Source: an uncultured Prevotellaceae bacterium
Lineage (GTDB): Bacteria > Bacteroidota > Bacteroidia > Bacteroidales > Bacteroidaceae
Direction: 5' to 3'
DNA: 44,426 nucleotides
Assembly: GCA_945833925.1 (NCBI GenBank)
Contig: CAMAFX010000015.1
Span: forward strand, 1 to 44,426
Position 1 is the first letter of the stretch, and every line of letters begins with the position of its first letter. A model generated the notes under the pieces. The model did not search any database, was not told where the DNA came from, and was given only the letters and a program-made list of their open reading frames with translations. Below are positions 24,927 through 33,735 of this stretch, piece by piece. Position numbers and translations under genes: made by a program.

Positions 24927-26117
24927 ATGAAGATTTTAGTTCTGAACTGCGGAAGTTCATCTATCAAATATGCACTCTACGACATGACTGACAAGTCGGT
25001 CATCACAAGTGGCGGCATCGAGAAAATCGGTTTGCCAGACAGTTTCATCAACGTCAAGCTCAATGGCGAGAAGCACAAGATGGAGCGCCCCATCCAGGAG
25101 CACACTGCTGGTGTTAAGTGGATCTTCGAGGTGCTCACAACCGGCGAGTATGCTGTACTGAAGGACCTCAACGAACTTGACGCTGTAGGTCACCGTATGG
25201 TTCACGGCGGCGAGAAGTTCAACAAGAGCGTACGACTCACCCCCGAGGTTATGGCTGCCTTCGAGGCTTGCAACGACCTTGCTCCTCTGCACAACCCTGC
25301 CAACATCAAGGGTGTGAACGCTGTCAGCGAACTGCTCCCTAACATTCCTCAGGTAGGTGTATTCGACACTGCATTCCACCAGACAATGCCCGACTATGCC
25401 TACATGTATGCTCTGCCTTACGAGCTATACAGCAAGTACGGAGTGCGCCGCTACGGTTTCCACGGAACCAGCCACCGCTACGTGAGCCAGCGCGTATGCG
25501 AGTTCCTCGGCGTAAAAGCTGAAGGCAAGAAGATCATTACCTGCCACATCGGCAACGGTGCTTCCATCGCTGCTGTAAAGGACGGCAAGTGCGTTGACAC
25601 ATCAATGGGTCTCACTCCTCTCGAAGGACTCATCATGGGTACCCGCTCGGGCGACATCGACGCTGGTGCCGTTACATTCCTCATGGACAAGCTGAACCTC
25701 GACACAAAGGGTCTGAGCAACCTGCTGAACAAGCAGAGCGGTCTGGCTGGTGTCAGCGAACTCTCTTCCGACTTCCGCGACATCCTTGCAGGCATTGCCA
25801 ACGGCAACGACAAGGCACGCCTTGCCAAGGAGATGTACACATACCGCATCAAGAAGTACATCGGCCAGTATGCTGCTGCCATGGGTGGCGTTGACATCAT
25901 CCTCTTCACAGGCGGTGCCGGCGAGAACCAGTGGGAGGTTCGCGAGGGTGCAACCAGCGGACTGGAGTATATGGGCGTCAAGATGGACGAGGCAAAGAAC
26001 CGCGCATGCCGTGCTACAGAGGCTATCCTCTCTGCCGACGACAGCAAGGTTACCGTTTGCTGCATCCCAACCGACGAGGAGCTGATGATTGCTCTCGACA
26101 CACAAGCACTCTGCTAA
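24927..26117 (+). CDS. ackA: Acetate kinase AckA
   Basis: This enzyme transfers phosphate between acetyl phosphate and ADP to yield acetate and ATP. The protein is 396 residues, the usual length. Signatures are LNCGSSSIKYAL (7-18), GHRMVHGGEKF, FDTAFHQTMPDYAYMYALP, YGFHGTSHRYVSQR, THIGNG-like CHIGNGAS, GLTPLEGLIMGTRSGDID and FTGGAGEN. Codon bias resembles pta. The gene ends 23 bp before a clear intrinsic terminator. No promoter consensus was found in front, so it may depend on read-through from pta or on elements in the inverted-repeat interval. Confidence 0.97.
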   Translation: MKILVLNCGSSSIKYALYDMTDKSVITSGGIEKIGLPDSFINVKLNGEKHKMERPIQEHTAGVKWIFEVLTTGEYAVLKDLNELDAVGHRMVHGGEKFNKSVRLTPEVMAAFEACNDLAPLHNPANIKGVNAVSELLPNIPQVGVFDTAFHQTMPDYAYMYALPYELYSKYGVRRYGFHGTSHRYVSQRVCEFLGVKAEGKKIITCHIGNGASIAAVKDGKCVDTSMGLTPLEGLIMGTRSGDIDAGAVTFLMDKLNLDTKGLSNLLNKQSGLAGVSELSSDFRDILAGIANGNDKARLAKEMYTYRIKKYIGQYAAAMGGVDIILFTGGAGENQWEVREGATSGLEYMGVKMDEAKNRACRATEAILSADDSKVTVCCIPTDEELMIALDTQALC

Positions 26118-26140
26118 TAGGCAGCAGTGCATCGTCATAC

Positions 26141-26173
26141 AGTCCTGGAACCGCCACGGTTTCAGGACTTTTT
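26141..26173 (+). terminator. Intrinsic terminator of ackA
   Basis: A 12-bp stem (26141-26152 with 26158-26169, one G-U pair) with loop GCCAC is followed by a run of five T. Confidence 0.9.
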
Positions 26174-26228
26174 ATGATAATTCTCACATTACGCGCAGGC
26201 ACTATCCACAAAGAGAAGGACGAAAGAG

Positions 26229-27047
26229 ATGAACGTAAAGATAACAAAGGAATTGCTGGACGACATGTATGCCCGAACGTTCGACATCGAACGGTTCAAG
26301 AAGGTGGATCCATGCGGACTCGTCTACGAGCTCATCGAGAACAGCCGTGACAATAGTTCAACGACGCAGGAACGGCAACTCGACATCGAACTGGGGGCAC
26401 TCTTCGTTGCCATCATAACATGGGGCAACCGCAAAGCCATACGCACAGCGGCACGACACATGCTTGCCGACGAGATGAACTGGCACCCAGCCCGTTTCGT
26501 CAGAGAGGGCAGATACGCCGACTCCTACTCCACCGCCAAGAACAACTGTGTATACCGTACGCTCAACGTGCCTACCTTCAAGGCTATATGCAGAAATATC
26601 AGGGAGGGTATGGGCGAGGCACGCACTCTCGAAGAGCGTTTCGAAGGAATGACTATCGAGCAGTGCATAGCCACACTGGCGCAGTGGCTCTCCCCCGCAC
26701 GGCTTGGCACTGCAAACAAATCTGCATGCAAGCGCATCTGTATGTTCCTGCGATGGATGGTAAGGCAGACCACGCCCGACCTCGGACTGTGGAGGACGAA
26801 ATCACAATCCGACCTTTACGCCGTCATGGATGTCCATGTGTGCCAGCTCACTGCCTCCATACTGACAACAAAGCAAGCTAACTGGAAGGCGTGCTGCGAA
26901 CTTACATCCATCTTCCGAAACTGGTGCCCCGACGACCCACTGAAGTACGACATCGCACTTATGACACTTGCCGACAGGGGTGTGGAAGAAGGAGTAAGCA
27001 CTGCAAGCACAAGCAACTCGGACCCGGAGGCTGAAAGAGTGGAATAA
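26229..27047 (+). CDS. TIGR02757 family protein (DUF2400)
   Basis: The protein is 272 residues and cytoplasmic. It matches the conserved Bacteroidota family TIGR02757: LGALFVAIITWGNRKAI near the N-terminus, then SPARLGTANKSACKRICMFLRWMVR followed by a D-x-GLW segment and DVHVCQLT. The helical, DNA-glycosylase-like layout has been noted for this family, but no enzyme activity is established as far as I know. It is the first of two rightward genes; the Nudix gene follows after 30 bp. The C-terminal 20 residues (STASTSNSDPEAERVE) are low in complexity and probably disordered. Confidence 0.82.
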   Translation: MNVKITKELLDDMYARTFDIERFKKVDPCGLVYELIENSRDNSSTTQERQLDIELGALFVAIITWGNRKAIRTAARHMLADEMNWHPARFVREGRYADSYSTAKNNCVYRTLNVPTFKAICRNIREGMGEARTLEERFEGMTIEQCIATLAQWLSPARLGTANKSACKRICMFLRWMVRQTTPDLGLWRTKSQSDLYAVMDVHVCQLTASILTTKQANWKACCELTSIFRNWCPDDPLKYDIALMTLADRGVEEGVSTASTSNSDPEAERVE

Positions 27048-27077
27048 CGCACAAATGACAAAACAATCATCAGGAAT

Positions 27078-27611
27078 ATGATAGCAACCGAGAAAGATAA
27101 CGCACAGGAGATGTTCCCACTCGTTGACGAGATGGGCAACATCATCGGAGCCGCCACAAGAGGCGAATGTCACGACGGCAGCAAGAAACTGCATCCCGTA
27201 GTGCACCTGCACGTGTTCAACAGCAAGGGCGACCTCTATTTGCAGAAAAGACCTGAATGGAAGGACGTTCAGCCGGGCAGATGGGACACTGCCGTGGGTG
27301 GACACGTAGACCTTGGCGAGAGCGTTGCCGACGCCCTGAAGCGCGAGGTGATGGAGGAACTGGGCATCAGCGACTTCACACCCGAACCCATCAGGTGCGA
27401 CACCGCGGGAACTACACACTATGTCTTTGAGAGTTCGCGCGAGAAGGAGCTCGTCTTTCCCTTCCGCACAACCTACGACAGGGAGATAACGCCAAGCGCC
27501 GAGACGGCAGGAGGACGATTCTGGAGTGTTCAGGAACTGAAGGACAACCTGGGCAAGGACGTCTTCACGCCTAACTTCGAACAGGAATACAAACGACTGT
27601 TACTGAAGTGA
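27078..27611 (+). CDS. Nudix hydrolase
   Basis: The protein is 177 residues. The full Nudix box GX5EX7REUXEEXGU is present as GHVDLGESVADALKREVMEELGI, giving the metal-binding glutamates for cleaving nucleoside-diphosphate-linked compounds. The N-terminal half (FPLVDEMGNIIGAATRGECHDGSKKLHPVVHLHVF, LYLQKR) resembles the isopentenyl-diphosphate-isomerase-like Nudix subgroup with YfcD-type architecture. The exact substrate cannot be told. It is paired with the TIGR02757 gene and followed by a strong terminator. Confidence 0.88.
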   Translation: MIATEKDNAQEMFPLVDEMGNIIGAATRGECHDGSKKLHPVVHLHVFNSKGDLYLQKRPEWKDVQPGRWDTAVGGHVDLGESVADALKREVMEELGISDFTPEPIRCDTAGTTHYVFESSREKELVFPFRTTYDREITPSAETAGGRFWSVQELKDNLGKDVFTPNFEQEYKRLLLK

Positions 27612-27644
27612 ACAGTATACGTGAACAAGAATATCAATGATTAT

Positions 27645-27697
27645 TGAAAGAGGCTGTGTCAGTTACTTTTGACACAGCCTCTTTCAATTTATTCTTC
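27645..27697. terminator. Bidirectional terminator between the Nudix and GH2 genes
   Basis: A perfect 18-bp stem (27645-27662 with 27671-27688) has the 8-nt loop GTTACTTT. It is T-rich on the plus side (TTTATTCTTC) and partly so on the minus side. It ends the converging transcripts. Confidence 0.9.
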
Positions 27698-27765
27698 AGC
27701 GTACTAATTTTTGTACACTCTTGTCAAGACCATTGTGGCTTTATCAAAGTTAAGTTCTTTTTCGC

Positions 27766-30700
27766 TTATTCGAGATTCATGCGGAAGCGGTAGGTGACTT
27801 TCTGCTGGGGGATGCAGTACATTGGCATAGTGCCGGGACCACACGATGCATTGCCAAGACCGCGAAGGGCACCATCGAGATGCATGTAGAGGAACGGACG
27901 CGGAGTGAGTTCCCACTGATGCTTGGCATTCATGAAGTCGGCGTCGGTGTTGCGGTTGATGGAGAACGAGACGTCACCCTCTGTCTCGAAATGGAGCTTG
28001 AGACCTGTCTTCGAGGTGAGAGTCATCTCGCGCAACAGGCAGCGGTCGCCCGTAGTCTGTGGCTTGATGTAGTTCTCGCCAAGGTCGCTGATGGCACTGC
28101 TGTAACGTCCGAGCACAACGCCGTCGTGACGGTCGGGGTAGTTCTCCCACGGACCCATGGCATAGTAGTCGATGTCGGTGAACGTGGTGTCGAGAGCCAT
28201 GGCGATGCCGGCACGTCGCAAGTCATTGCTCTTGGGGTCAATCTCAACTGTCACATCGATAACGCCCTGCGGATAGATGGTGTAGACGATGCGCTGGCTG
28301 GCATAGTGACCGTCGCGGCTGGTGGTAACAACGTATGGAGCCACGGATGGCTTGAGGTCGAGCGTAGCCAGGTCGCCCTGCTGGCCGTTGTCCTTTCCAC
28401 TGACGAGCTGCGTGCACATGATGGTGCCGGTCTCGTTCATTGCCGGCGAGTCGCCCGCGAAGCGGTCGTTCTCGATCCAGCGATGATTGTCGAAGAGAGG
28501 GCCTCGTCCGTCGGCAATGATATTGTGTCCGTCGATAGTCAGCGAGACAAGTCTCGAGGTAGCGCGGTCGAACTGAGCGTCCACCTTATTATTATATACG
28601 CGCAAGGACTTGTCGCTCTGGACGGCAAGCAGAGGGTCGCCGTCGGAGGTAACGACAGGCAACTTGCCGCGCTCCTGAAGGGTGAACTGTGCGTGTGCCA
28701 CCTCGTGTCCAGCCTCCGAATACTCGGTTGCCAGATGTTGCTTGACACGGCAGGTCAGGAGAATCTCCTTGCCCTCGTAGTCCTTGCTGATGCTGAGGGG
28801 AGCCATGCTGATGGTCATCTCGGCACCAGCGGCAACGGCAGGCAAAGCCTTGCTGAGAGTCTTCACCACCTTACCGTCGACGCTGTACTCGCAAACCAGG
28901 TCAAGACCCTTTAGCGAGCGGAAGTCGTAGGCGTTCCTTACGTTGAGCACAGGTGCAAACGAGCCCTTGTCAGTGCCTGGAGCACCCTGCATTGTTATCT
29001 TGACAAACTGCTGCGCACCACGCACCTCAGCCAGTTTGGCAGTCGGCTTGCGGTCGGCAGTCAGGATACCGTTGGAACAGAAATTGCCCTGATGAGGTCC
29101 GGGGAAGTCGTAGCCGGTACGCAGACCCTTACCCACCACGTCGCCGTCGGCAATGTGTGATGCTGCCTTGATTTCAGACGGTTCGTAGATAGCCTGGTCC
29201 ACCCAGTCCCAGATGCAGCCGCCGATGGTTGCGTTCGACTGCTCTATGCTCTGCCAGTAATGGTCGAGGTTGCCGATGGCATTGCCCATGGCATGTGCAT
29301 ACTCGCAGAGGAACATCGGCTTTTCGAGGTTGCTCGTGTTGCGTGCCATCCAGTCCATTGACGGATACATCTTGCTGTAGAAATCACTGTATGCAGAACC
29401 ACCGTATTCACGGTCGATGCGAGTACCCTCGTAATGGACTGGGCGCGTAGGGTCGATGCGCTGAGATGTCTCGTAGCAATACTTGAAGTTGGTACCGGCA
29501 CCACACTCGTTGCCCATGCTCCACATCACCACACTCGGGTGGTTGATGTCGCGGGTTACAAGTCGCTCTATGCGGTCCTCGAATGCAGGAATCCACGTTG
29601 GGTTGTACGATATGCTGTGGTTGGCGTGGTCCTCGAGATCAGCCTCATCGCACACATAGAGACCATAGTGGTCGAACATGGCATACATGCGCGCATCGTT
29701 GGGATAGTGGCTGGTACGTATGGTGTTGATGTTGTTCTGCTTCATTAGAATAACGTCCTTGAGCATCGATGCCACGCTGACTGTTCTGCCTGTCACGGGG
29801 TCGGTGTCGTGGCGGTTGGTACCCTTGAGAAGCACACGCTTGCCGTTGACATAGAGTCCGTGCTCCTTGCCGTCGGCACTGTGGCGCAGTTCCACCTCGC
29901 GGATGCCCACCTTGGTCGAGAATGCCATGGCGTCTTTGCCCTTGGCATCCTTCTGCACCACAACGAGCGAGTAGAGCGACGGCTGTTCTGCCGACCACAG
30001 CTGTGGATTCTTGACGTTGAACTCCACCTGGCATCCCTTGAACTCCTTCTTGCCCACCAGTTTGCCGTTGGGAGCAAAGAGTTTAGCCACAGCAGGCACC
30101 TCCGAGTCGACCGTTACACGGACGTTGCCCTGCATCGTTGTCCTGACTACGTGGTTGCTGATGTGGTCGGTAGGTACGTTGTAGAGGTAGACGCTGCGGA
30201 AGATGCCACTCATGCGGAACATATCCTGACACTCCAGGTACGAACCGTCGCACCAGCGGTGAACTTGTACCACAAGGTCGTTCTTGCCCGGACGCAGATA
30301 CTTGTCGAGCAGGAATTCGGACACGTTGTTGGCACCCTGGGTGTAGCCCACGAAGTGACCGTTGAGCCATACCTGTGCACACGAGTATATACCGCCGAAG
30401 TGGATGTATGTCGACTGTCCGCCCTCCTTGGGTGTCCAGTTGGCGGGAATCTGGAAACTGCGGTGGTATGTGCCGACAGGGTTGACGGCATAGTTGGCAC
30501 CGCCGTCGTTGTAGCCTGGACGCGCCTTGATGTAAGGAGGAGTGTTAGAGTGAGGGTACTCCACGTTGCAGTAGATGGGGCGGTCGAAGCCTTGCATCTC
30601 CCAGCACGAAGGTACGGGGATGGTGGTCAGCGCCTCCGGTCGTGCAGTTGCACCCTTCGACAGGTTCATCATCATCAATAGTGAGGGATAGTCCATCACC

Positions 30701-31770
30701 TGCATGTCATTGTAACGTATCTTGTCGTCGGGCACGGGAGTGAAACAGAAGTCCCACGTTCCGTCGAGCGACTGGTAGAGCGAGCTTTGTGGCTCGGTCC
30801 ACGGAGTGGCGAAGTACGCCTTGTCAGCATACAGTTCTGCCTCGCTGGCATAAGGCATGAAGGTCGCCGTACCCGGTTCCTTGTTGATGGCGAAGACGGT
30901 CTCGTCCTCCCAGATGGGTGACGCAATCTTTGGTTTCACGACCTCCTCGATGGTAAACCACGAGTTGGCATCGTTGTTGTCGATAGCGACACAGCGCATC
31001 ATGCCGTCGGCTATGGTGAACATCTTCTTCTTGCCTGCCGACACAATGCGGTAAACTCTCGTCCCGGCAGCAGTGCCCTTGGTGGCAAGTGCAGATGCGT
31101 CGACCGGCTCGATGGTCATCAGCGCATTGCCCGGGTTGGAGGGAGATGCCGGCCACTGAAGCAGCCACTGCACGGCAGGATTGCCGCCGCCGTCGTCGAA
31201 ATTGGTGTCGTAGAAGGCACCTCCCACCAGATGGCGGTCGCGCTGCAGGGTCTTGATGCTCCAGTACTGTCCGCGGTTGAGCGAGTCCACCTTCTCGGCG
31301 CGAATCTTGGTGTTGTTGCCGCCGTCATCGCCGTCGCCAAGAACCATTGTGGGGTCTGCCACACTGCGGAAGCGGTAGGTGGTGTTCTCATCGCTGCCGA
31401 AGGTCATAGCCTCGGCTATCTCTATCTCGGCACCCTTGAAGGTGTTGTTCGACGCATTTGCCGGGGTGATGGTGTAGGCACCGCGGCGGTTGCTCTTGGC
31501 TGGTGTGATGCGCCACTTCTGCAACTCGTCCGAACCGTTCTCCTCGCCGAATGTCAGACCGTTGTCGCCAAGGCGCAGTGTACGGTGGGTGAACGGGTCG
31601 ATGAAGCGCCACGAACCAGATATCTCGGACACGCTGAACACCTGTCCCTCATACTCGGCAGGCACTCCGCTGATATTGTACAATGCCCCCTTTCGGAACT
31701 TCTGTGCGCTGATGGCAGAAACGCAGCAGATGGCAAATAGAAATGCTAAAAGTCTGAATCTTATTTTCAT
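27766..31770 (-). CDS. Secreted GH2 beta-galactosidase with trefoil-like N-terminal region
   Basis: The protein is 1334 residues, about 300 more than LacZ. A signal peptide (1-22) is followed by about 270 residues of repeated strands with trefoil-like motifs (FRKGALYNISG, WRITPAKSNRRGAYTI, YRIVSAGKKKMFTI). The GH2 part runs from about residue 300. It has a sugar-binding jelly roll (WDFCF, IPVPSCWEMQGFDRPIY, WLNGHFVGYTQG), an Ig-like domain, and a TIM barrel with acid/base Glu755 (WSMGNECG) and probable nucleophile Glu823 (FLCEYAHAMGNAIG). The LacZ-type C-terminal domain includes GPWENYPDRHDGVVLGRY. It probably removes beta-galactosyl units from polysaccharides or glycans. It is 40 bp downstream of lpxH on the same strand, and no promoter consensus is seen between them. 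Confidence 0.93.
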   Translation of the reverse strand: MKIRFRLLAFLFAICCVSAISAQKFRKGALYNISGVPAEYEGQVFSVSEISGSWRFIDPFTHRTLRLGDNGLTFGEENGSDELQKWRITPAKSNRRGAYTITPANASNNTFKGAEIEIAEAMTFGSDENTTYRFRSVADPTMVLGDGDDGGNNTKIRAEKVDSLNRGQYWSIKTLQRDRHLVGGAFYDTNFDDGGGNPAVQWLLQWPASPSNPGNALMTIEPVDASALATKGTAAGTRVYRIVSAGKKKMFTIADGMMRCVAIDNNDANSWFTIEEVVKPKIASPIWEDETVFAINKEPGTATFMPYASEAELYADKAYFATPWTEPQSSLYQSLDGTWDFCFTPVPDDKIRYNDMQVMDYPSLLMMMNLSKGATARPEALTTIPVPSCWEMQGFDRPIYCNVEYPHSNTPPYIKARPGYNDGGANYAVNPVGTYHRSFQIPANWTPKEGGQSTYIHFGGIYSCAQVWLNGHFVGYTQGANNVSEFLLDKYLRPGKNDLVVQVHRWCDGSYLECQDMFRMSGIFRSVYLYNVPTDHISNHVVRTTMQGNVRVTVDSEVPAVAKLFAPNGKLVGKKEFKGCQVEFNVKNPQLWSAEQPSLYSLVVVQKDAKGKDAMAFSTKVGIREVELRHSADGKEHGLYVNGKRVLLKGTNRHDTDPVTGRTVSVASMLKDVILMKQNNINTIRTSHYPNDARMYAMFDHYGLYVCDEADLEDHANHSISYNPTWIPAFEDRIERLVTRDINHPSVVMWSMGNECGAGTNFKYCYETSQRIDPTRPVHYEGTRIDREYGGSAYSDFYSKMYPSMDWMARNTSNLEKPMFLCEYAHAMGNAIGNLDHYWQSIEQSNATIGGCIWDWVDQAIYEPSEIKAASHIADGDVVGKGLRTGYDFPGPHQGNFCSNGILTADRKPTAKLAEVRGAQQFVKITMQGAPGTDKGSFAPVLNVRNAYDFRSLKGLDLVCEYSVDGKVVKTLSKALPAVAAGAEMTISMAPLSISKDYEGKEILLTCRVKQHLATEYSEAGHEVAHAQFTLQERGKLPVVTSDGDPLLAVQSDKSLRVYNNKVDAQFDRATSRLVSLTIDGHNIIADGRGPLFDNHRWIENDRFAGDSPAMNETGTIMCTQLVSGKDNGQQGDLATLDLKPSVAPYVVTTSRDGHYASQRIVYTIYPQGVIDVTVEIDPKSNDLRRAGIAMALDTTFTDIDYYAMGPWENYPDRHDGVVLGRYSSAISDLGENYIKPQTTGDRCLLREMTLTSKTGLKLHFETEGDVSFSINRNTDADFMNAKHQWELTPRPFLYMHLDGALRGLGNASCGPGTMPMYCIPQQKVTYRFRMNLE

Positions 31771-31810
31771 GGTTGTCTTTATTTAATGCAGTCAGTATTG
31801 GGTAGAGACG

Positions 31811-32578
31811 TCATGCCTTTGTCTCGCCCTCTATGTAATTCTCCATATACATATGTTCGCCGTCGAACACCGCGTAGGTGAACTTGTTCACCCAGTCGCC
31901 CAGTATCATGACGCGACTCTGCCGCGACAGCATAAGGTCGAGTTCGATGTGCCGATGTCCGAACATGAAGTAGTTGACGTCGGGGTGATCCCTGAGGTAC
32001 TCCTTGGCAAAGAGCACCAGATACTCGTTCTTCTCGCCCATATAGGGTGGTTCGCCTCCCTCTGCCTCGTGCTTCCTGCGGCTGTGTCCTGCCCATCCGA
32101 GTCCGAATGCCATACCCCATCGCGGATGTATGGCAGAGAACGCGCGCTGGCACACCTTGTTGTTGAAGAACCATCGCAGGAAACGGAACGACCTACTGGG
32201 GTCGCCCAGCCCATCGCCGTGAGCCAACAGGAACACCTGGTCGGCAATCTCCATTGTCATGGGTTTATAGTGCATCTTCATGCCGCACTCCTTCTCGAAG
32301 TAGTCCTTGCACCACACGTCGTGGTTGCCGGTAAAGAAGTGCACCTCCACGCCCATGTCCGTCAGCTCGCTTATCTTGCCCAGCAGACGGGTGTAGCCCT
32401 TGGGCACGACATGCTTGTATTCGTACCAGAAGTCGAAGATGTCGCCCAGCAGGAAGACTGCCTGAGCCTTGTCCTTTATCTCGTCGAGGAAGCGCACCAG
32501 ACGTCGCTCCTGCTGTCGTGCGTGCGGGATGGCAGAACTGCCCAGATGGGCATCAGAAAGAAAATAGATATTCTTCAC
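31811..32578 (-). CDS. lpxH: UDP-2,3-diacylglucosamine diphosphatase LpxH
   Basis: This peripheral-membrane metallophosphoesterase removes UMP to give lipid X, the fourth step of lipid A synthesis. The protein is 255 residues. All calcineurin-like metal motifs are visible: SDAHLGS (Asp9, His11), LGDIFDFW (Asp46), GNHDVW (Asn85-His86), AHGDG (His120) and FGHRH near residue 208. Its gene lies between the SufT-like gene and the GH2 gene in a leftward run. It shows that the host makes lipopolysaccharide of the usual Gram-negative type. Confidence 0.94.
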   Translation of the reverse strand: MKNIYFLSDAHLGSSAIPHARQQERRLVRFLDEIKDKAQAVFLLGDIFDFWYEYKHVVPKGYTRLLGKISELTDMGVEVHFFTGNHDVWCKDYFEKECGMKMHYKPMTMEIADQVFLLAHGDGLGDPSRSFRFLRWFFNNKVCQRAFSAIHPRWGMAFGLGWAGHSRRKHEAEGGEPPYMGEKNEYLVLFAKEYLRDHPDVNYFMFGHRHIELDLMLSRQSRVMILGDWVNKFTYAVFDGEHMYMENYIEGETKA

Positions 32579-32604
32579 GCTTGTCTTTGTTTAGGTGTGA
32601 GTGC

Positions 32605-32916
32605 TCAGTCGATGCCCAGTTCCAGTCGTGCCTCCTCGGTCATGAGGTCCTTTGTCCATTCTGGTTCGAACACCAGGTTGACGTCGACACGCTTGAACTC
32701 GCTTATAGTCTCCAGTTTCTGGCGAACATCCTCGACGATGAAGTCGGCAGCCGGACAACTGGGTGCCGTGAGCGTCATGTCCACCTGCAGTTCGTCGCTG
32801 TTCTCGTTGATTTCAATGCGGTAGATAAGTCCCAGGTCGTAGATATTGACCGGAATCTCGGGGTCGTAGACGGTGCGCAGCAACTCTATGACACGTTCGT
32901 TCAATTCTGTATTCAC
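32605..32916 (-). CDS. MIP18/SufT-like iron-sulfur assembly protein
   Basis: The protein is 103 residues, a single DUF59/MIP18 domain: YDPEIPVNIYDLGLIYRIEI at about 17-36, then MTLTAPSCPAADFIVEDV with the conserved cysteine, and a C-terminal FEPEWTKDLMTEEAR. Members help mature iron-sulfur proteins, possibly by passing clusters to targets. Single-domain forms of this type are common in Bacteroidota and are often annotated as metal-sulfur cluster assembly factors. It is cotranscribed with radC (45-bp gap) and lpxH (26-bp gap). Confidence 0.88.
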   Translation of the reverse strand: MNTELNERVIELLRTVYDPEIPVNIYDLGLIYRIEINENSDELQVDMTLTAPSCPAADFIVEDVRQKLETISEFKRVDVNLVFEPEWTKDLMTEEARLELGID

Positions 32917-32961
32917 TATGTTATCGTTTTTAATTCGTTATATTGTCAATAAAATGCCTGC

Positions 32962-33729
32962 CTACAGCTTGCCCTCGTCGTGGTACGAGTAGTAGCAGTT
33001 GTCGCCCAGCACTATGTGGTCGAGCAGTTGTACCGCCACAGCCTTGCATGCCTTGTCCAGGGTGCTGGTCAGTTCGTCGTCGTGGCGGCTGGGGTGAGGG
33101 TTGCCGCTGGGATGGTTGTGACAGAAGGCTATGGACGTGGCACCCGAGAGCAATGCCTGGCGCAGCACCACCCTGACGTCTGCCGTAGAGTAGTTGATGC
33201 CACCCTGCCCCACCACCGAGTAGCCCAGCACCTGGTGCTTCATGTCGAGCAGCATCAGATGGCACTCCTCGGTAGAGAGGTCCATCATTCGCGAGCGGAA
33301 ATACTCGTAGAGGTCCTGCGACGTCGCTATCTGCTGCCTCACATCAGCGGGTTCGCGCATGCGCCGCTTGCCCAGTTCGCACGCCGCCATAATGGTTACC
33401 GCCTTGGCTGGTCCCATGCCCTTGTAGCGGGTCAGGTCCTGCAGTGTCATCCTGCCCAGAGCCTTCAGGCTGTTGCCGTTGTCCTTCATGACACGGCGCA
33501 TCAGGTCGACGGCACTCTCGCGCTTCGAACCGCTGCCTATGAGTATGGCAAGCAACTCCGCCTCGCTCAGCGCAGCGGCTCCCTTCTCCATGAGTTTCTC
33601 TCGAGGGCGGTCCTCCTCGGCCCACTCGTTTATGCTCAGGTAAGGCACCTCCCCGGTCTGCTCTGCCTCGGTAAGCCCGTATGCAGCAACCTCTTCCTTT
33701 GTCATTCCTTTATTCTTGCCCTTCATCAT
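32962..33729 (-). CDS. radC: RadC family JAB-domain protein
   Basis: The protein is 255 residues. The N-terminal part has the UPF0758/RadC block DRPREKLMEKGAAALSEAELLAILIGSGS and a helix-hairpin-helix (YKGMGPAKAVTI). The C-terminal JAB/MPN+ metalloprotease-like domain has HNHPSGNPHPSRHDDE with both histidines and the aspartate of the metal site. The name comes from an old repair phenotype now considered doubtful, and the actual role is unknown. It starts 6 bp after the glycosyltransferase gene and so is probably cotranscribed with it. A second in-frame Met (MTKEEV) eight codons in may be the true start. Confidence 0.93.
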   Translation of the reverse strand: MMKGKNKGMTKEEVAAYGLTEAEQTGEVPYLSINEWAEEDRPREKLMEKGAAALSEAELLAILIGSGSKRESAVDLMRRVMKDNGNSLKALGRMTLQDLTRYKGMGPAKAVTIMAACELGKRRMREPADVRQQIATSQDLYEYFRSRMMDLSTEECHLMLLDMKHQVLGYSVVGQGGINYSTADVRVVLRQALLSGATSIAFCHNHPSGNPHPSRHDDELTSTLDKACKAVAVQLLDHIVLGDNCYYSYHDEGKL

Positions 33730-33735
33730 GCCGAA

